NCBI RefSeq assembly: GCF_014202335.1
Contig: NZ_JACHGP010000007.1
Span: 248,001 to 312,000 of the forward strand
Direction of reading: 5' to 3'
Length of the DNA stretch: 64,000 bases
Source of the DNA: Mycobacterium sp. AZCC_0083
Lineage (GTDB): Bacteria; Actinomycetota; Actinomycetes; Mycobacteriales; Mycobacteriaceae
This document shows positions 48,703 to 57,836 of this stretch, piece by piece. The notes under the pieces were generated by a model. The model was not told where the DNA came from and made no database searches. It worked only from the letters and a program-made list of their open reading frames with translations. The position numbers and the translations under genes are program-made. Within the stretch, counting starts at the first letter, position 1; the number at the start of each line of letters is the position of its first letter.

Positions 48703-50376
48703 CTATTGCTGTTGTTGCTGTTGTTGCTGCCCCGATTGCGACTGTTGCTGTTGCTGCGACGCGTCGGGGCCCTTCTCGGACTTGGTTCCGTTGGTGGACT
48801 TCGGCAATGCCCTGACCACCTCGGCGGCAGCCAGCTCGCGATCGGCCACCGACGCCCGCGAGGCGAGCACCCAGGTGTCCTTCGAGCCGCCGCCCTGGCT
48901 GGAGTTGACCACCAGCGAGCCCTCGGGCAGCGCGACGCGGGTCAACCCACCCGGCAGCACCCACACGTCGTCGCCGTCGTTGACACAGAACGGCCGGAGG
49001 TCGACGTGCCGAGGGGCCAGCTCGTCGTCGATCTGCGTTGGCACCGTCGAGAGCTGCACGACGGGTTGGGCGATCCAGCCGCGCGGGTCGCTGCGGATCT
49101 TCTTGCAGATGGTGGCCAGCTCCTTCTCCGAGGCATCCGGGCCGAACACGATGCCGTAGCCGCCGGAGCCTTCGACCGGTTTGATGACGAGCTCGTCGAC
49201 GCGGTCGAGCACCTCCTCGCGCTCCGCCTCGAGCCAGCAGCGGTAGGTGTCGACGTTGGCCAGCAGCGGTTTCTCGCCGAGGTAGTACTCGATGATCGTC
49301 GGCACGTAGGTGTAGACCAGCTTGTCGTCGCCGACTCCGTTTCCGACCGCGCTGGAGATCACGACGTTGCCCGCGCGGGCGGCGTTCAGCACCCCCGCCA
49401 CCCCGAGGACCGAGTCCGGTTTGAAGTGCATGGGGTCGAGATATTCGTCGTCGATGCGCCGGTAGATGACGTCGACCTGGCGTTCGCCGTTGGTGGTCCT
49501 CATGTAGACGGTGTTGTCCCTGCAGAACAGGTCGCGGCCCTCGACGAGTTCGACGCCCATCTGCCGGGCCAACAGGGAGTGCTCGAAGTAGGCCGAGTTG
49601 TAGACGCCTGGGGTGAGGACGACGACCGTCGGGTCGGCCTCGTTGGAGGCAGCGGCCTTGCGCAGCGCCTGCAGCAGATGCGACGAGTAGTCACCGACCG
49701 CGCGCACCCGGTGCGTGGCGAAGAGGTTCGGAAAGACGCGGGCCATGGAGCGCCGGTTCTCCATCACGTAGGACACCCCTGACGGGGAGCGCAGGTTGTC
49801 CTCGAGGACGCGGAACGTTCCCTGCGCGTCGCGCACCAGGTCGATCCCTGCGACGTGGATCCGCACGCCGTTGGGCGGCACGATGCCGGCGGCCTCGCGG
49901 TGGAAGTGCTCGCAGGACGTCACCAGGCGGCGTGGGATCACGCCGTCGCGCAGGATCTCCTGCTCGCCGTAGACGTCGTCGAGGTACATCTCCAGCGCCT
50001 TGACCCTCTGGGTGATGCCGCGCTCGAGCCGCGACCACTCGGCGGCAGAGATCACCCTTGGCACCAGGTCCAGCGGGAACGGGCGCTCCTGACCCGACAG
50101 AGAGAAGGTGATCCCCTGGTCGATGAAGGCGCGGCCGAGCGCGTCGGAACGCGCCGCGAGCTCGGAGGCATCGGACGGGGCAAGCTCGGCGAAGATGCCC
50201 TTGTACGGGCCGCGCACGTTGCCATCGGCGTCGAACATCTCGTCAAAGGCCTGCGAATAACCGCCGACGCTGTTGTAACCGTCGAAGATCCCCTCGTAGC
50301 GCTTCGTCGAGGACGGGGATTTGCGCGACGACCGCGCACTGGCTGTGGGAACGGTTCGAAGGCTCACCTGTGACAT
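48703..50376 (-). CDS. Circularly permuted ATP-grasp protein (Rv2411c type) with poly-Gln tail
   Basis: 557 residues. The permuted ATP-grasp core is marked by GITFSLSGQERPFPLDLVPRVISAAEW, GVRIHVAGIDLVRDAQGTFRVLEDNLRSPSGVSYVMENR (about 170-208), VVLTPGVYNSAYFEHSLLARQMGVELVEGRDL and VDELVIKPVEGSGGYGIVFGPDA. These proteins form amide or peptide bonds with ATP in the trio with alpha-E and transglutaminase-like proteins. The final 22 residues are a low-complexity tail of Gln with Ser and Gly, encoded by CAR codons, not present in family members I recall. ATG 50376. Confidence 0.9.
   Translation of the reverse strand: MSQVSLRTVPTASARSSRKSPSSTKRYEGIFDGYNSVGGYSQAFDEMFDADGNVRGPYKGIFAELAPSDASELAARSDALGRAFIDQGITFSLSGQERPFPLDLVPRVISAAEWSRLERGITQRVKALEMYLDDVYGEQEILRDGVIPRRLVTSCEHFHREAAGIVPPNGVRIHVAGIDLVRDAQGTFRVLEDNLRSPSGVSYVMENRRSMARVFPNLFATHRVRAVGDYSSHLLQALRKAAASNEADPTVVVLTPGVYNSAYFEHSLLARQMGVELVEGRDLFCRDNTVYMRTTNGERQVDVIYRRIDDEYLDPMHFKPDSVLGVAGVLNAARAGNVVISSAVGNGVGDDKLVYTYVPTIIEYYLGEKPLLANVDTYRCWLEAEREEVLDRVDELVIKPVEGSGGYGIVFGPDASEKELATICKKIRSDPRGWIAQPVVQLSTVPTQIDDELAPRHVDLRPFCVNDGDDVWVLPGGLTRVALPEGSLVVNSSQGGGSKDTWVLASRASVADRELAAAEVVRALPKSTNGTKSEKGPDASQQQQQSQSGQQQQQQQQ
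48706..48759 (-). repeat. CAR trinucleotide tract encoding poly-glutamine
   Basis: On the minus strand a run of CAA/CAG codons is interrupted by SQSG, giving five and eight glutamines at the very C-terminus of the ATP-grasp protein. Such a tract can expand or contract by polymerase slippage in steps of three and keep the frame. Confidence 0.9.
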
Positions 50377-50527
50377 GCTGCCTCACCAGCGCCGTTTCGG
50401 CAGGCCACTGGCAATCGCTTTGGGTAATTGGGGCACGCGCTGGTAACCTGAACCCTCGCTGCCCGACACCGGGCGCCCGCATGAACACCCATGCCAACCC
50501 AAGCTGACATTTAGAAGGAATCAACGC

Positions 50528-50788
50528 GTGGCCAACATCAAGTCGCAGGAAAAGCGCATCCGCACCAACGAGCGCGCTCGTCTGCGCAACCAGTCGGTGA
50601 AGTCCGAACTTCGCACGGCTGTCCGCGGCCTCCGTGAAGCCATCGACGCCGGCGAGAAGGACAAGGCCGCCGAGTTGCTGGTTGCCACCAACCGCAAGCT
50701 CGACCAGGCCGCCAGCAAGGGCGTCATTCACAAGAACCAGGCGGCCAACAAGAAGTCCGCTCTCTCGCTGGCCCTCAACAAGCTCTGA
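50528..50788 (+). CDS. rpsT: 30S ribosomal protein S20
   Basis: 86 residues, complete: MANIKSQEKRIRTNERARLR at the N-terminus and NQAANKKSALSLALNKL at the C-terminus are diagnostic. S20 is a helical hairpin protein that binds 16S rRNA early in 30S assembly. GTG 50528 follows AGAAGGAATCAAC. It is divergent from the ATP-grasp gene with a 151-bp promoter gap and convergent with holA. Confidence 0.97.
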   Translation: MANIKSQEKRIRTNERARLRNQSVKSELRTAVRGLREAIDAGEKDKAAELLVATNRKLDQAASKGVIHKNQAANKKSALSLALNKL

Positions 50789-50790
50789 TC

Positions 50791-50813
50791 GAGCTGCCCT
50801 CGATCGGGCGCTC
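50791..50813. terminator. Hairpin between rpsT and holA
   Basis: GAGC-T-GCCC (50791-50799) pairs with GGGC-GCTC (50806-50813), a stem of eight pairs with one bulged T and a 6-nt loop. It fills the 28-bp gap between the two convergent stops, so it probably ends transcription both ways. Confidence 0.6.
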
Positions 50814-50816
50814 GCC

Positions 50817-51770
50817 TCAGCCCTTGGCTGCCAGTTCCGCCACCCGGCGCACCGCCGTCTCGAGTGCGTAGTCGGCATTCGCCGCCACGCCCTTGACGTC
50901 GCCGTTGAGCGCCGCGACCAACCGCATCGCCTCGGCCACCGAATCGCGTGACCAGCGGCGGGACTGTTTCTGTGCCTTCTGCACGCGCCACGGCGGCATG
51001 CCGAGTTCACCCGCCAGCTTGTACGGATCACCCGACAGCGGCCCGATTCTGGCGATCGCGTGCACGGCCTCGGCGAGCGCGTCGGCCAGCACCACCTGCG
51101 GTTCGCCGCTCATCATCGCCCAGCGCAGGGCTTCGGCCGCGCCTGCCACGTCACCCGTGACCGCCTTCTCGGCGATCTCGTAACCCTTCACCTCGGCCTT
51201 CCCGCTGTGATAGCGGCGCACCGCAACGGGATCGACGTGACCGCCGGTGTCGGCAACCAGCTGCGAGCACGCCGCGGCAAGCTCGCGCAGGTCGGAGCCC
51301 ACGGCGTCCAGCACCGCGGTGACCACGTCGTCGCTGACCTTGACCCTCAGCTCGCGGAACTCCCTGCGGACGAACTCAGCACGCTCCGTTGGCTTGGTGA
51401 TCTTGGCGCACGGATGCACCTCGGCGCCGAGCTTCTTGAGCTGATCGGCCAGCGCCTTGGCGCGCCCGCCGCCGGAGTGCACGACGACGAGCATGGTGCC
51501 CGGCGGCAGATCCGCCGCAGCGGCGGCGATGAGTGCCACCGCGTCCTTGCCTGCCTCGGCCGCCGACTCCAACACCACGACGCGCTCGTCGGCGAACAGT
51601 GACGGGCTCAGCAACTCGGCCAGCTCGCTGGTGCTCACCTCGCCGGCACGTAGTCGATCGACGGGGACGTCCACGGTGCCCGCCGCCTCGCGCGCGGATC
51701 GCAGCACGTCGCCAACGGACCGTTCTACGAGCAGTTCTTCGTCACCCAGTACGAGGTGCAGTTGGCTCAC
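50817..51770 (-). CDS. holA: DNA polymerase III delta subunit
   Basis: 317 residues. HolA opens the sliding clamp within the clamp loader. The AAA+-like N-terminal domain lacks a working P-loop, as in the family (LHLVLGDEELLVERSVGDVLRSA; ERVVVLESAAEAGKDAVALIAAA), and the C-terminal collar domain is helical with LAGELGMPPWRVQKAQKQSRRWS near residues 255-277. GTG 51770. Backbone position downstream of comEC, convergent with rpsT, as in M. tuberculosis Rv2413c. Confidence 0.92.
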   Translation of the reverse strand: MSQLHLVLGDEELLVERSVGDVLRSAREAAGTVDVPVDRLRAGEVSTSELAELLSPSLFADERVVVLESAAEAGKDAVALIAAAAADLPPGTMLVVVHSGGGRAKALADQLKKLGAEVHPCAKITKPTERAEFVRREFRELRVKVSDDVVTAVLDAVGSDLRELAAACSQLVADTGGHVDPVAVRRYHSGKAEVKGYEIAEKAVTGDVAGAAEALRWAMMSGEPQVVLADALAEAVHAIARIGPLSGDPYKLAGELGMPPWRVQKAQKQSRRWSRDSVAEAMRLVAALNGDVKGVAANADYALETAVRRVAELAAKG

Positions 51771-51782
51771 GCTGAGATCGTG

Positions 51783-53333
51783 TCACGTCGCGCCGACAGC
51801 GCCCGTTCCCGGGCTGACACCGGCGCCGGCCACCGCCCACGCGATCAGGCACACCGCTGCCGACGCCACGCCGACGCGCCCCCACCGCCACCGCCACACG
51901 ACGACGGAGCCGAGTCCCACCGCCGCCACGCAGAACGCACCCGCGGGGCCGGACGGGACGGGCACGACGGCGCCAGGCACTGCCGACGCCCACCTCGCCA
52001 CCCGAAGCAGCCACCACAATTCGGGCCCGGTGAAGCGGACCAAGAATTGAGCAGCCGCCGGCCATACGGTCGACACCGCTGCCGCGCCAGTACCGATCAC
52101 GGTGATGGGCGCGATGACGACCGCCACCGCGAGGTTCGCCGCAATCGATACCAGGCTGACGGTTCCCGACATCCCCGCGACGAGCGGCGCCGTGACGAGT
52201 TGGGCGGCGACGGCGACGCTGACCGCGTCGGCAAGGGGTTTGGGCCAGCCCCGGTCGATGAGCCGTCGCGACCACACGGGTGCGATCACGACCAGCGCTG
52301 CGGTGGCCGACGCCGACAGCGCGAAGCCGATGTCGACGGCCAGTTGGGGCGCGCCGACCATCAAGATCAGCACGGTGGTCGACAGCGCAGGAATCGCCTG
52401 TCGTCGACGGTGCGCGACGATCGCCAGCAGCGTGATCGCGCCCATCACTGCCGCACGCAGCACGCTCGCCGACGGTTGCACCACCACGACGAACGCGGCC
52501 AGCGCCAGCGCGGCCATGCCTACCGCGACACGCGGGCCGACCACCGCCGCCGTCAACAGGACTGCGCCGCAGACGATGGTGACGTTGGCGCCAGACACGG
52601 CGGTGAGATGAGTTAGACCAGCAGCCCGGAACTCGTCGACCGTCGGTCCGGTCAAGGTCGACGTATCGCCCAACACCAGCGCGGGCAGCATCGCGGCCTG
52701 GTCGGCGGGCAGCGCTGACCGCGCCGCGTCGGCGAAGTCGGTGCGCACCCGCGCGGCGATCCGTTGGACGAGACTCGCCCGGCCGAGCGTCGGCTCCCCC
52801 GTCGCCGTCAGCACCGCGACGGTGAGGTCTCGCCGGGTTGGCGGGCCGACTCGGGCACGGAAGGCGGCAGGGCGGCCCGCGGTCAGCTGGCCGTATCCGA
52901 TGCCCGACGCGAACACCACGACGCGACCGGACAGCGGCCGGTCGTCGACGGCGGTCAGGTTGCCGCGGAACATCACCCGGCCCCCAGCCACCGTGCGGGG
53001 CGACTCCGCCGCGACGACCACCACCGAGAGCGTCGCGCCGACCTGCCCCGCTACCGGATGCCGCGCCGCATCCTGCACGCGCAACGTCACCGAGATCGAG
53101 AACGCGATCCCGACGACTGCCACCGCGAGAACCCCGGGCCAGACCGCCGAATCCGGTTGCCTTCCGCGCCACCATCGCGTCACCAGAAACGTGACGGCCA
53201 CCGCCGCCGCCATGGCCCACAGTGAAGCGGCACCACCCCAGAGGATGCCCGCCGCCGTCGCGCCCCAGCTCGTCAACGCGGCGGGAACCAGGCGCAGGTC
53301 GTGGCCGACCGCGCGGGCATCGGGCGTGCTCAC
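51783..53333 (-). CDS. ComEC/Rec2-family membrane protein without MBL domain
   Basis: 516 residues with about ten membrane helices. The competence domain is marked by LTAVSGANVTIVCGAVLLTAAVVGPRVAVG (about 232-261) and the N-terminal OB-fold region by RGNLTAVDDRPLSGRVVVFASG. Unlike Bacillus ComEC, the C-terminal metallo-beta-lactamase domain is missing, which is usual in mycobacteria. ComEC forms the DNA channel of natural transformation; its role in mycobacteria is unclear. GTG 53333 overlaps the comEA-like stop (GTGA). Confidence 0.88.
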   Translation of the reverse strand: MSTPDARAVGHDLRLVPAALTSWGATAAGILWGGAASLWAMAAAVAVTFLVTRWWRGRQPDSAVWPGVLAVAVVGIAFSISVTLRVQDAARHPVAGQVGATLSVVVVAAESPRTVAGGRVMFRGNLTAVDDRPLSGRVVVFASGIGYGQLTAGRPAAFRARVGPPTRRDLTVAVLTATGEPTLGRASLVQRIAARVRTDFADAARSALPADQAAMLPALVLGDTSTLTGPTVDEFRAAGLTHLTAVSGANVTIVCGAVLLTAAVVGPRVAVGMAALALAAFVVVVQPSASVLRAAVMGAITLLAIVAHRRRQAIPALSTTVLILMVGAPQLAVDIGFALSASATAALVVIAPVWSRRLIDRGWPKPLADAVSVAVAAQLVTAPLVAGMSGTVSLVSIAANLAVAVVIAPITVIGTGAAAVSTVWPAAAQFLVRFTGPELWWLLRVARWASAVPGAVVPVPSGPAGAFCVAAVGLGSVVVWRWRWGRVGVASAAVCLIAWAVAGAGVSPGTGAVGAT

Positions 53334-54139
53334 ACATGGACCAGGTCACGCAGCTTCTCCAGCCGCGCGGGACCGATGCCGTCGACCTCGCCGAGTTGCT
53401 CGACGCTGGTGAACCGGCCGTTGGCGTCGCGCCACCCGACGATCGCCGCTGCGGTGACCGGCCCGACGCCCGGCAACGCGTCGAGGTCTTCCAGCGTTGC
53501 GGTGTTGAGGTTCACCACATCCGGCGGCTCGGGACCTGATGTGCCTGCGGGTCCTGCCGCCTGTCCCGGTGGCGCCGTGATCGAACTTCCCATCGCCGTG
53601 GGTGCACCGGGCGGTGAGGTGATGCCGACGACGATCTGCTCACCGTCGGACACTCGGCGGGCCATGTTCAGCCCGATCAGGTCCGCGCCGTCGAGTGTCC
53701 CTCCGGCCGCGGTCAGTGCGTCGGCGATGCGTGCACCCGAGTCCAGCGTGACCAGTCCTGGCCGATGGACGAGACCGACCACGCTGACGACGACCGGCCC
53801 GCCGGGCTCAGCTGCTGGGCTGCCCGCCGGCGGGCTGGTCGACGAAACCATCTGCACGGGAGGGAGTTTCGCCGAGACCACCGGCGGTGGGTCGTCGCGC
53901 ACCAACGTGAACACCGTGACCAGCACCGCGATCGCGCCGACCGCGACCAGCGCGATGACGCCTGCGCGGCCGGGGTCCGCCCGGATCGCCGCCACCCAGC
54001 CCGGGCCGCCCGTCGCCGGCGCGTCGGGCAGCCACCGCGACAGTGACCTATCGGGTTCCTCCTCCTCGGACCGTTCGGCTTCGGTGGGTTCCGATGCCAG
54101 GCGACGCTGCGCCCGGTCGGCGGGCAGTTCGGTTCGCAT
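53330..54139 (-). CDS. ComEA-type helix-hairpin-helix DNA-binding protein
   Basis: 269 residues. Cytoplasmic acidic N-terminus, one membrane helix (about 60-80, GVIALVAVGAIAVLVTVFTLV), a SLBB-like beta domain (VVVSVVGLVHRPGLVTLDSGARIADALTAAGG) and a C-terminal helix-hairpin-helix pair (VVNLNTATLEDLDALPGVGPVTAAAIVGWRDANGRF; LGEVDGIGPARLEKLRDLV). ComEA binds incoming DNA outside the membrane and hands it to ComEC. ATG 54139. Operon with comEC and holA. Confidence 0.9.
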   Translation of the reverse strand: MRTELPADRAQRRLASEPTEAERSEEEEPDRSLSRWLPDAPATGGPGWVAAIRADPGRAGVIALVAVGAIAVLVTVFTLVRDDPPPVVSAKLPPVQMVSSTSPPAGSPAAEPGGPVVVSVVGLVHRPGLVTLDSGARIADALTAAGGTLDGADLIGLNMARRVSDGEQIVVGITSPPGAPTAMGSSITAPPGQAAGPAGTSGPEPPDVVNLNTATLEDLDALPGVGPVTAAAIVGWRDANGRFTSVEQLGEVDGIGPARLEKLRDLVHV

Positions 54140-54233
54140 GGCCGCGACGGTAGGCGCGGCGACGGACGGGATCGCCGGGTCGGACGGACCTAGGTGCTCG
54201 GTTGTGGATGAACGACGATCTGTGGATGGCGGG

Positions 54234-55085
54234 TCAGAGCTGCAGGCCGCGAGCGTCGTCGGGAACCCGTGGTGGGTTCAGTTGCAGGGTCTTGCCGTCC
54301 GGCGTTGATGGCGCGTCGCTGGAAGGCGTTGCTCGCTCCAGGAACCGGAGCAGCTCGACGGGGAAGGGAAGCACCAAGGTGGAGTTCTTCTCCGCCGCGA
54401 CCTCGACGACGGTTTCCAGGAGCCGTAGTTGCAGAGCCGCCGGGTGTTCTGCCATGATTTCGGCCGCCTGAGCCAGCTTTTCGGACGCCTGCAGTTCGCC
54501 CTCGGCGGTGATGACCCTGGCCCGTCGTTCACGCTCTGCCTCGGCCTGGCGCGCTATCGACCGCTTCATCGAATCGGGCAGCACCACGTCCTTGATCTCG
54601 ACGCGGTCGATCTGCACACCCCAGCCCAGCGCGGGGCTGTCGATCATCAGTTCCAGGCCCTGGTTGAGGTGCTCGCGGTTGGACAGCAAGTCGTCCAGAT
54701 TGCTCTTGCCAATGATCGACCGCAGCGACGTCTGCGCGACCTGGCCGATGGCGGACATGTAGTCCTGTACGTCGACGGCCGCCCGCACCGGATCCGAGAC
54801 GTTGAAGTAGATGACGGCGTCCACCCGGACGGTCACGTTGTCGCGGGTAATGCCGTCCTGTGCGGGCACCGGGAGCGTGATGATCTGCAGGTTCACCTTC
54901 TGCAGGCGATCGGCGAACGGGATCAGCATCGTCAGTCCCGGCCCACGGACGCCGGATTGGACTCGTCCGAATCGGAAGACGACGCCCCGTTCGAATTGCT
55001 TGACCACGCGGATGTTGGCCAGCCCAAGCCAAATCACGCCAAGGCTTGCGGCGCCTGCCATTGCGAGTGTGTAGAGAATGCTCAC
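54234..55085 (-). CDS. SPFH/Band 7 protein, stomatin-like (slipin)
   Basis: 283 residues. One N-terminal membrane anchor (residues 4-22), then the Band 7 domain: RVVKQFERGVVFRFGRVQSGVRGPGLTMLIPFADRLQKVNLQ, VDAVIYFNVSDPVRAAVDVQDY and TSLRSIIGKSNLDDLLSNREHLNQ, followed by a helical region with RQAEAERERRARVITAEGELQASEKL. Slipins form membrane scaffolds, usually with a NfeD partner; no nfeD gene adjoins. GTG 55085 has GGAGG upstream. It ends a separate minus-strand unit downstream of the RidA gene. Confidence 0.9.
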   Translation of the reverse strand: MSILYTLAMAGAASLGVIWLGLANIRVVKQFERGVVFRFGRVQSGVRGPGLTMLIPFADRLQKVNLQIITLPVPAQDGITRDNVTVRVDAVIYFNVSDPVRAAVDVQDYMSAIGQVAQTSLRSIIGKSNLDDLLSNREHLNQGLELMIDSPALGWGVQIDRVEIKDVVLPDSMKRSIARQAEAERERRARVITAEGELQASEKLAQAAEIMAEHPAALQLRLLETVVEVAAEKNSTLVLPFPVELLRFLERATPSSDAPSTPDGKTLQLNPPRVPDDARGLQL

Positions 55086-55139
55086 GGTGTTCCTCCTCGA
55101 GGGACTACCCCGCGGCAGCCGTCTGGAGGGCCCGCGGGC

Positions 55140-55568
55140 CTACATCGATTGTGGCACCGGCGAGCCGTTCCAGCCATCGTCTCGCCAACACACCCAGTCG
55201 ATCTCGACCAGTGCGCCGACCGCCAGCCCGGTGACCCCAACGCAGGTGCGCGACGGCAACCGTTCGGGAAACCAGACCGCGTAGGCGGCGTTGAAGGCGG
55301 CGTAGTCGTCCCAGTCGATGAGGTAGGCGCGCACCGAGACGACGTCGGCCAGCCCCCCGCCGCAGAGTTCGGTCACGCGCAGCAGGTTGCGAAGCACCTG
55401 ATCGGTCTGGGTCGCGACGTCGGCACCCACCACGGTCCCGGTCGTATCGGTCGGCATCTGACCGGTGACGTGCAAGGTCTGCCCGGCGGCGGTGGCGTGG
55501 GAGAACGGCGCCACGCCCGGCGGCACGCCGTCCGCAGGCGTGAAGCTGAAGGCACGGATGCCGGTCAT
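55140..55568 (-). CDS. RidA-family protein
   Basis: 142 residues of the YjgF/RidA fold: FSFTPADGVPPGVAPFSHATAAGQTLHVTGQMPTD, TDQVLRNLLRVTELCGGGLADVVSVRAYLIDWDDYAAFNAAYAVWFPERLPSRTCVGVTGLAVGALVEIDWV. The PSRTCVGV stretch has the Arg that binds carboxylates. RidA hydrolyses reactive enamines and imines; clustered members take part in amide or amino-acid breakdown. ATG 55568 overlaps the stop of the acetamidase gene (ATGA), so the two proteins probably act together. Confidence 0.88.
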   Translation of the reverse strand: MTGIRAFSFTPADGVPPGVAPFSHATAAGQTLHVTGQMPTDTTGTVVGADVATQTDQVLRNLLRVTELCGGGLADVVSVRAYLIDWDDYAAFNAAYAVWFPERLPSRTCVGVTGLAVGALVEIDWVCWRDDGWNGSPVPQSM

Positions 55569-56596
55569 GCCGCGACGCCCGGCCAGCGCGGGAAGCACCG
55601 CTTGTCGATGCGGCCGTGCACGCCCTGGCGTTGGTCGACGACCTGGGTGACGGTGAAGTCGACGGCCACCGACATGAACGAGTAGGCGTCCCTGCGGGTC
55701 AGGCCGAAGACGAGCACGAGCACGTCGAGCGTGCGCAACGCCGCGGCCTTCATCGCCGCATCCAGGGTGTCGCCGAAGCCGTGCACCAACAGTTCGGTCG
55801 AGGTCTCCAGCACGGGCACGGTGAAGGGTAGATCACGTCGAATGGTCAAGCGCAGCAATCCGTTCAGTGACGACTCCAGCGCGGTCCCGCTGATCTCGCC
55901 GTCGCCCTGCGAGACGTGCGGGTCGCCCACCGACAGCAGCGCCCCGGGCACCTGCACAGGGTAGAACATGCGCCCGCCCGCTCCGATGCGCCAGTTGTCC
56001 ACGTTGCCGCCGTGGTCACCGGGTGGCACCGACGACACCCGCTCGGGAGCGGCAGGCGCGACGCCCATGGTCCCGAAGTGCGGGCGCAACGGGACGACGA
56101 CACCGGACAGCGCGGGTTCGCGCGCCGCGGCATTCGGTACGACGATGGTGCCCGGTTGATCGGCCAAAGGCGTTGCGGTCCAGTCGTAGCCGAACAGCGC
56201 CCGGCCCAGAAGGGCGTCGGCGTCGAGTTCGTAGACCGTCACCCGCTCGGTGGGCAGCTCGTCGTACAGGTGTCCCCAGTGTCCGGCCAGATTCGACCCG
56301 TAGGGCAGCCGCGGCGTGGCGGACAGGATGTCGACCTGCAGCACGTCGCCGGGCCGGGCACCCTCGACGGCGATTGGTCCGGTGAGCAGATGCGGGCCAG
56401 GCCCGCGGTCGGTCACCGATGCGAAGACGTCGGCGATTCGCGGGTCCATGAGCAGGTCGGGGGCGTCACCGGCGTGGTGGGTCAGCGTCTCGATGGCGAC
56501 CAGATCTCCCGATGCGACGACGAGTGCGGGCTCCAGTCGCGGGTCGAAGTAACCCCAGTGCACCGTGGACGGAGTGGCGGGAAGGTCGTGCTGCAT
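55565..56596 (-). CDS. Acetamidase/formamidase family protein
   Basis: 343 residues of the FmdA/AmdA family: STVHWGYFDPRLEPALVVASGDLVAIETLTHHAGD near residues 11-45, GPIAVEGARPGDVLQVDIL, then GVVVPLRPHFGTMGVAPAAPERVSSVPPGDHGGNVDNWRI near 170-210 and LLSVGDPHVSQGDGEISGTALE. The enzyme releases ammonia from short-chain amides. ATG 56596 starts the conserved part; the reading runs further upstream in low-quality sequence antisense to the MBL gene. With RidA it forms a two-gene amide-use unit. Confidence 0.88.
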   Translation of the reverse strand: MQHDLPATPSTVHWGYFDPRLEPALVVASGDLVAIETLTHHAGDAPDLLMDPRIADVFASVTDRGPGPHLLTGPIAVEGARPGDVLQVDILSATPRLPYGSNLAGHWGHLYDELPTERVTVYELDADALLGRALFGYDWTATPLADQPGTIVVPNAAAREPALSGVVVPLRPHFGTMGVAPAAPERVSSVPPGDHGGNVDNWRIGAGGRMFYPVQVPGALLSVGDPHVSQGDGEISGTALESSLNGLLRLTIRRDLPFTVPVLETSTELLVHGFGDTLDAAMKAAALRTLDVLVLVFGLTRRDAYSFMSVAVDFTVTQVVDQRQGVHGRIDKRCFPRWPGVAA

Positions 56597-56657
56597 CCGG
56601 CGATCATGCCAGCGCGACGGTCTCCCTTCCTGTTGAGCGGGTGCCGAGCGATTCGCC

Positions 56658-57836
56658 TCAGCCCTCGAACACGATCTCGACGGCTTCTCCCTCCGCGACG
56701 TCTCGAGTGTCCAAGACCTCGCACCCGCGCTTGGGGTACAGCTTGAGGGTGTCGGGGTCCGGGACACTCTTCCAGTCGTGGTCGTGAGTCGATACCAGTG
56801 CGCGTCGCGGCTTCCCGTCGGGCTCGTCCTCGGGGAACACGACGTCGAGGATCTCGGCAACCGTCCCGTTGACGCTGCCGTGATGCGCAATCTTGACGAA
56901 GTGCACCGGCTTCAGCAGTTCCTGGTCGCGCATCGTCTCCCAGCTCCGTTCCTCGGCGTCGCCGGGGAACAGCAGTTTCCAGCCGCGCCAGGAGATCTCG
57001 AGAACGACGCTGGTGTTGTTCGCTGCCGCGTCGATCTCCATGATCGCCTGCCTGTTCACGTGGTTTCGCGACTGGACCAGGTCGTAGAACGCGCCGGCTT
57101 GCACACCGACCGGTGGCTGCCACTGGGCTTCGGCTGCCGCCGCCTGCCGGCCGGCCCCGACCGCTATCCCTTCCCCGGCGGCCGCGCCGAGTCTGGGCTG
57201 ACTCCGTCGCCCGTAGTAGTCGGAGGTGTCCTCCTCGGGGGCCAGGATGCGCAGTTTCGCCTCCTTGAACGGATGCTTGCCCGCCAGAGACGTGGTGCGG
57301 TCGACGTAGTGCGTCTTCGCTGCGGGCGCGACGGTGCGAACGTGGTCGACGTAGTCGGCAGTGCGCAGGCCGAGCGCGCCCTCGGGCAGCAACGCACTGT
57401 TGTTCTGGATCATCATCGTGAGCCAGGGATCGCTCGCGGCGGAATGCTGTTCGACGAGACCCTTGTAGGTCTCGGCGAAATCGTTCTTCTTCTTCTTGGC
57501 GTTCTCGTGTGTTTCGTAGTAATCCTCGGCGGCCGAGCCGGTCAGCCACGCGTACTTGGCCGCGAGATCGACGTCATTGTTCTTCGCCGTGAGCAATCCT
57601 TGAACGTGATCGAGGTGCTCGTGCGTCATGACGTAGAGGTCAACCTCGCCGCCGGTGCGGTCGGCGATGTCCTTGACGACCGGGATGAAGACGTCGTCCT
57701 TGCTGGCGAGCAGGTTGCCGACGTCGATCAGGATGTGCCGGACGACTTCGGTGCCGTTGTGCTGTCGATCGGGGATCGAAATCAGGATCGCGTCGCCGAA
57801 CAGCACGTTGTACGCACGGATGATGAGATCTGCCAT
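56658..57836 (-). CDS. MBL-fold hydrolase, ComEC C-terminal-domain type
   Basis: 392 residues. The metallo-beta-lactamase metal site is THEHLDH (His72, His74, Asp76, His77); the later ligands are in LLFPGDAEE near 285 and AHHGSVNG near 311. The start LIIRAYNVLFGDAILIS and the DVG turn match the stand-alone relatives of the ComEC C-terminal domain, which are nucleases or phosphodiesterases in other settings. A charged helical insert (ETHENAKKKKNDFAE) lies near 109-123 and a variable Gly/Ala-rich loop near 210-245. It overlaps the peptidase stop by one base (TGATG), so the two are coupled. Confidence 0.83.
   Translation of the reverse strand: MADLIIRAYNVLFGDAILISIPDRQHNGTEVVRHILIDVGNLLASKDDVFIPVVKDIADRTGGEVDLYVMTHEHLDHVQGLLTAKNNDVDLAAKYAWLTGSAAEDYYETHENAKKKKNDFAETYKGLVEQHSAASDPWLTMMIQNNSALLPEGALGLRTADYVDHVRTVAPAAKTHYVDRTTSLAGKHPFKEAKLRILAPEEDTSDYYGRRSQPRLGAAAGEGIAVGAGRQAAAAEAQWQPPVGVQAGAFYDLVQSRNHVNRQAIMEIDAAANNTSVVLEISWRGWKLLFPGDAEERSWETMRDQELLKPVHFVKIAHHGSVNGTVAEILDVVFPEDEPDGKPRRALVSTHDHDWKSVPDPDTLKLYPKRGCEVLDTRDVAEGEAVEIVFEG

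Noticed and set aside
48562..49782. Plus-strand reading of 406 codons opposite the ATP-grasp gene
   Set aside because: Low-complexity leucine and arginine runs antisense to a conserved gene.
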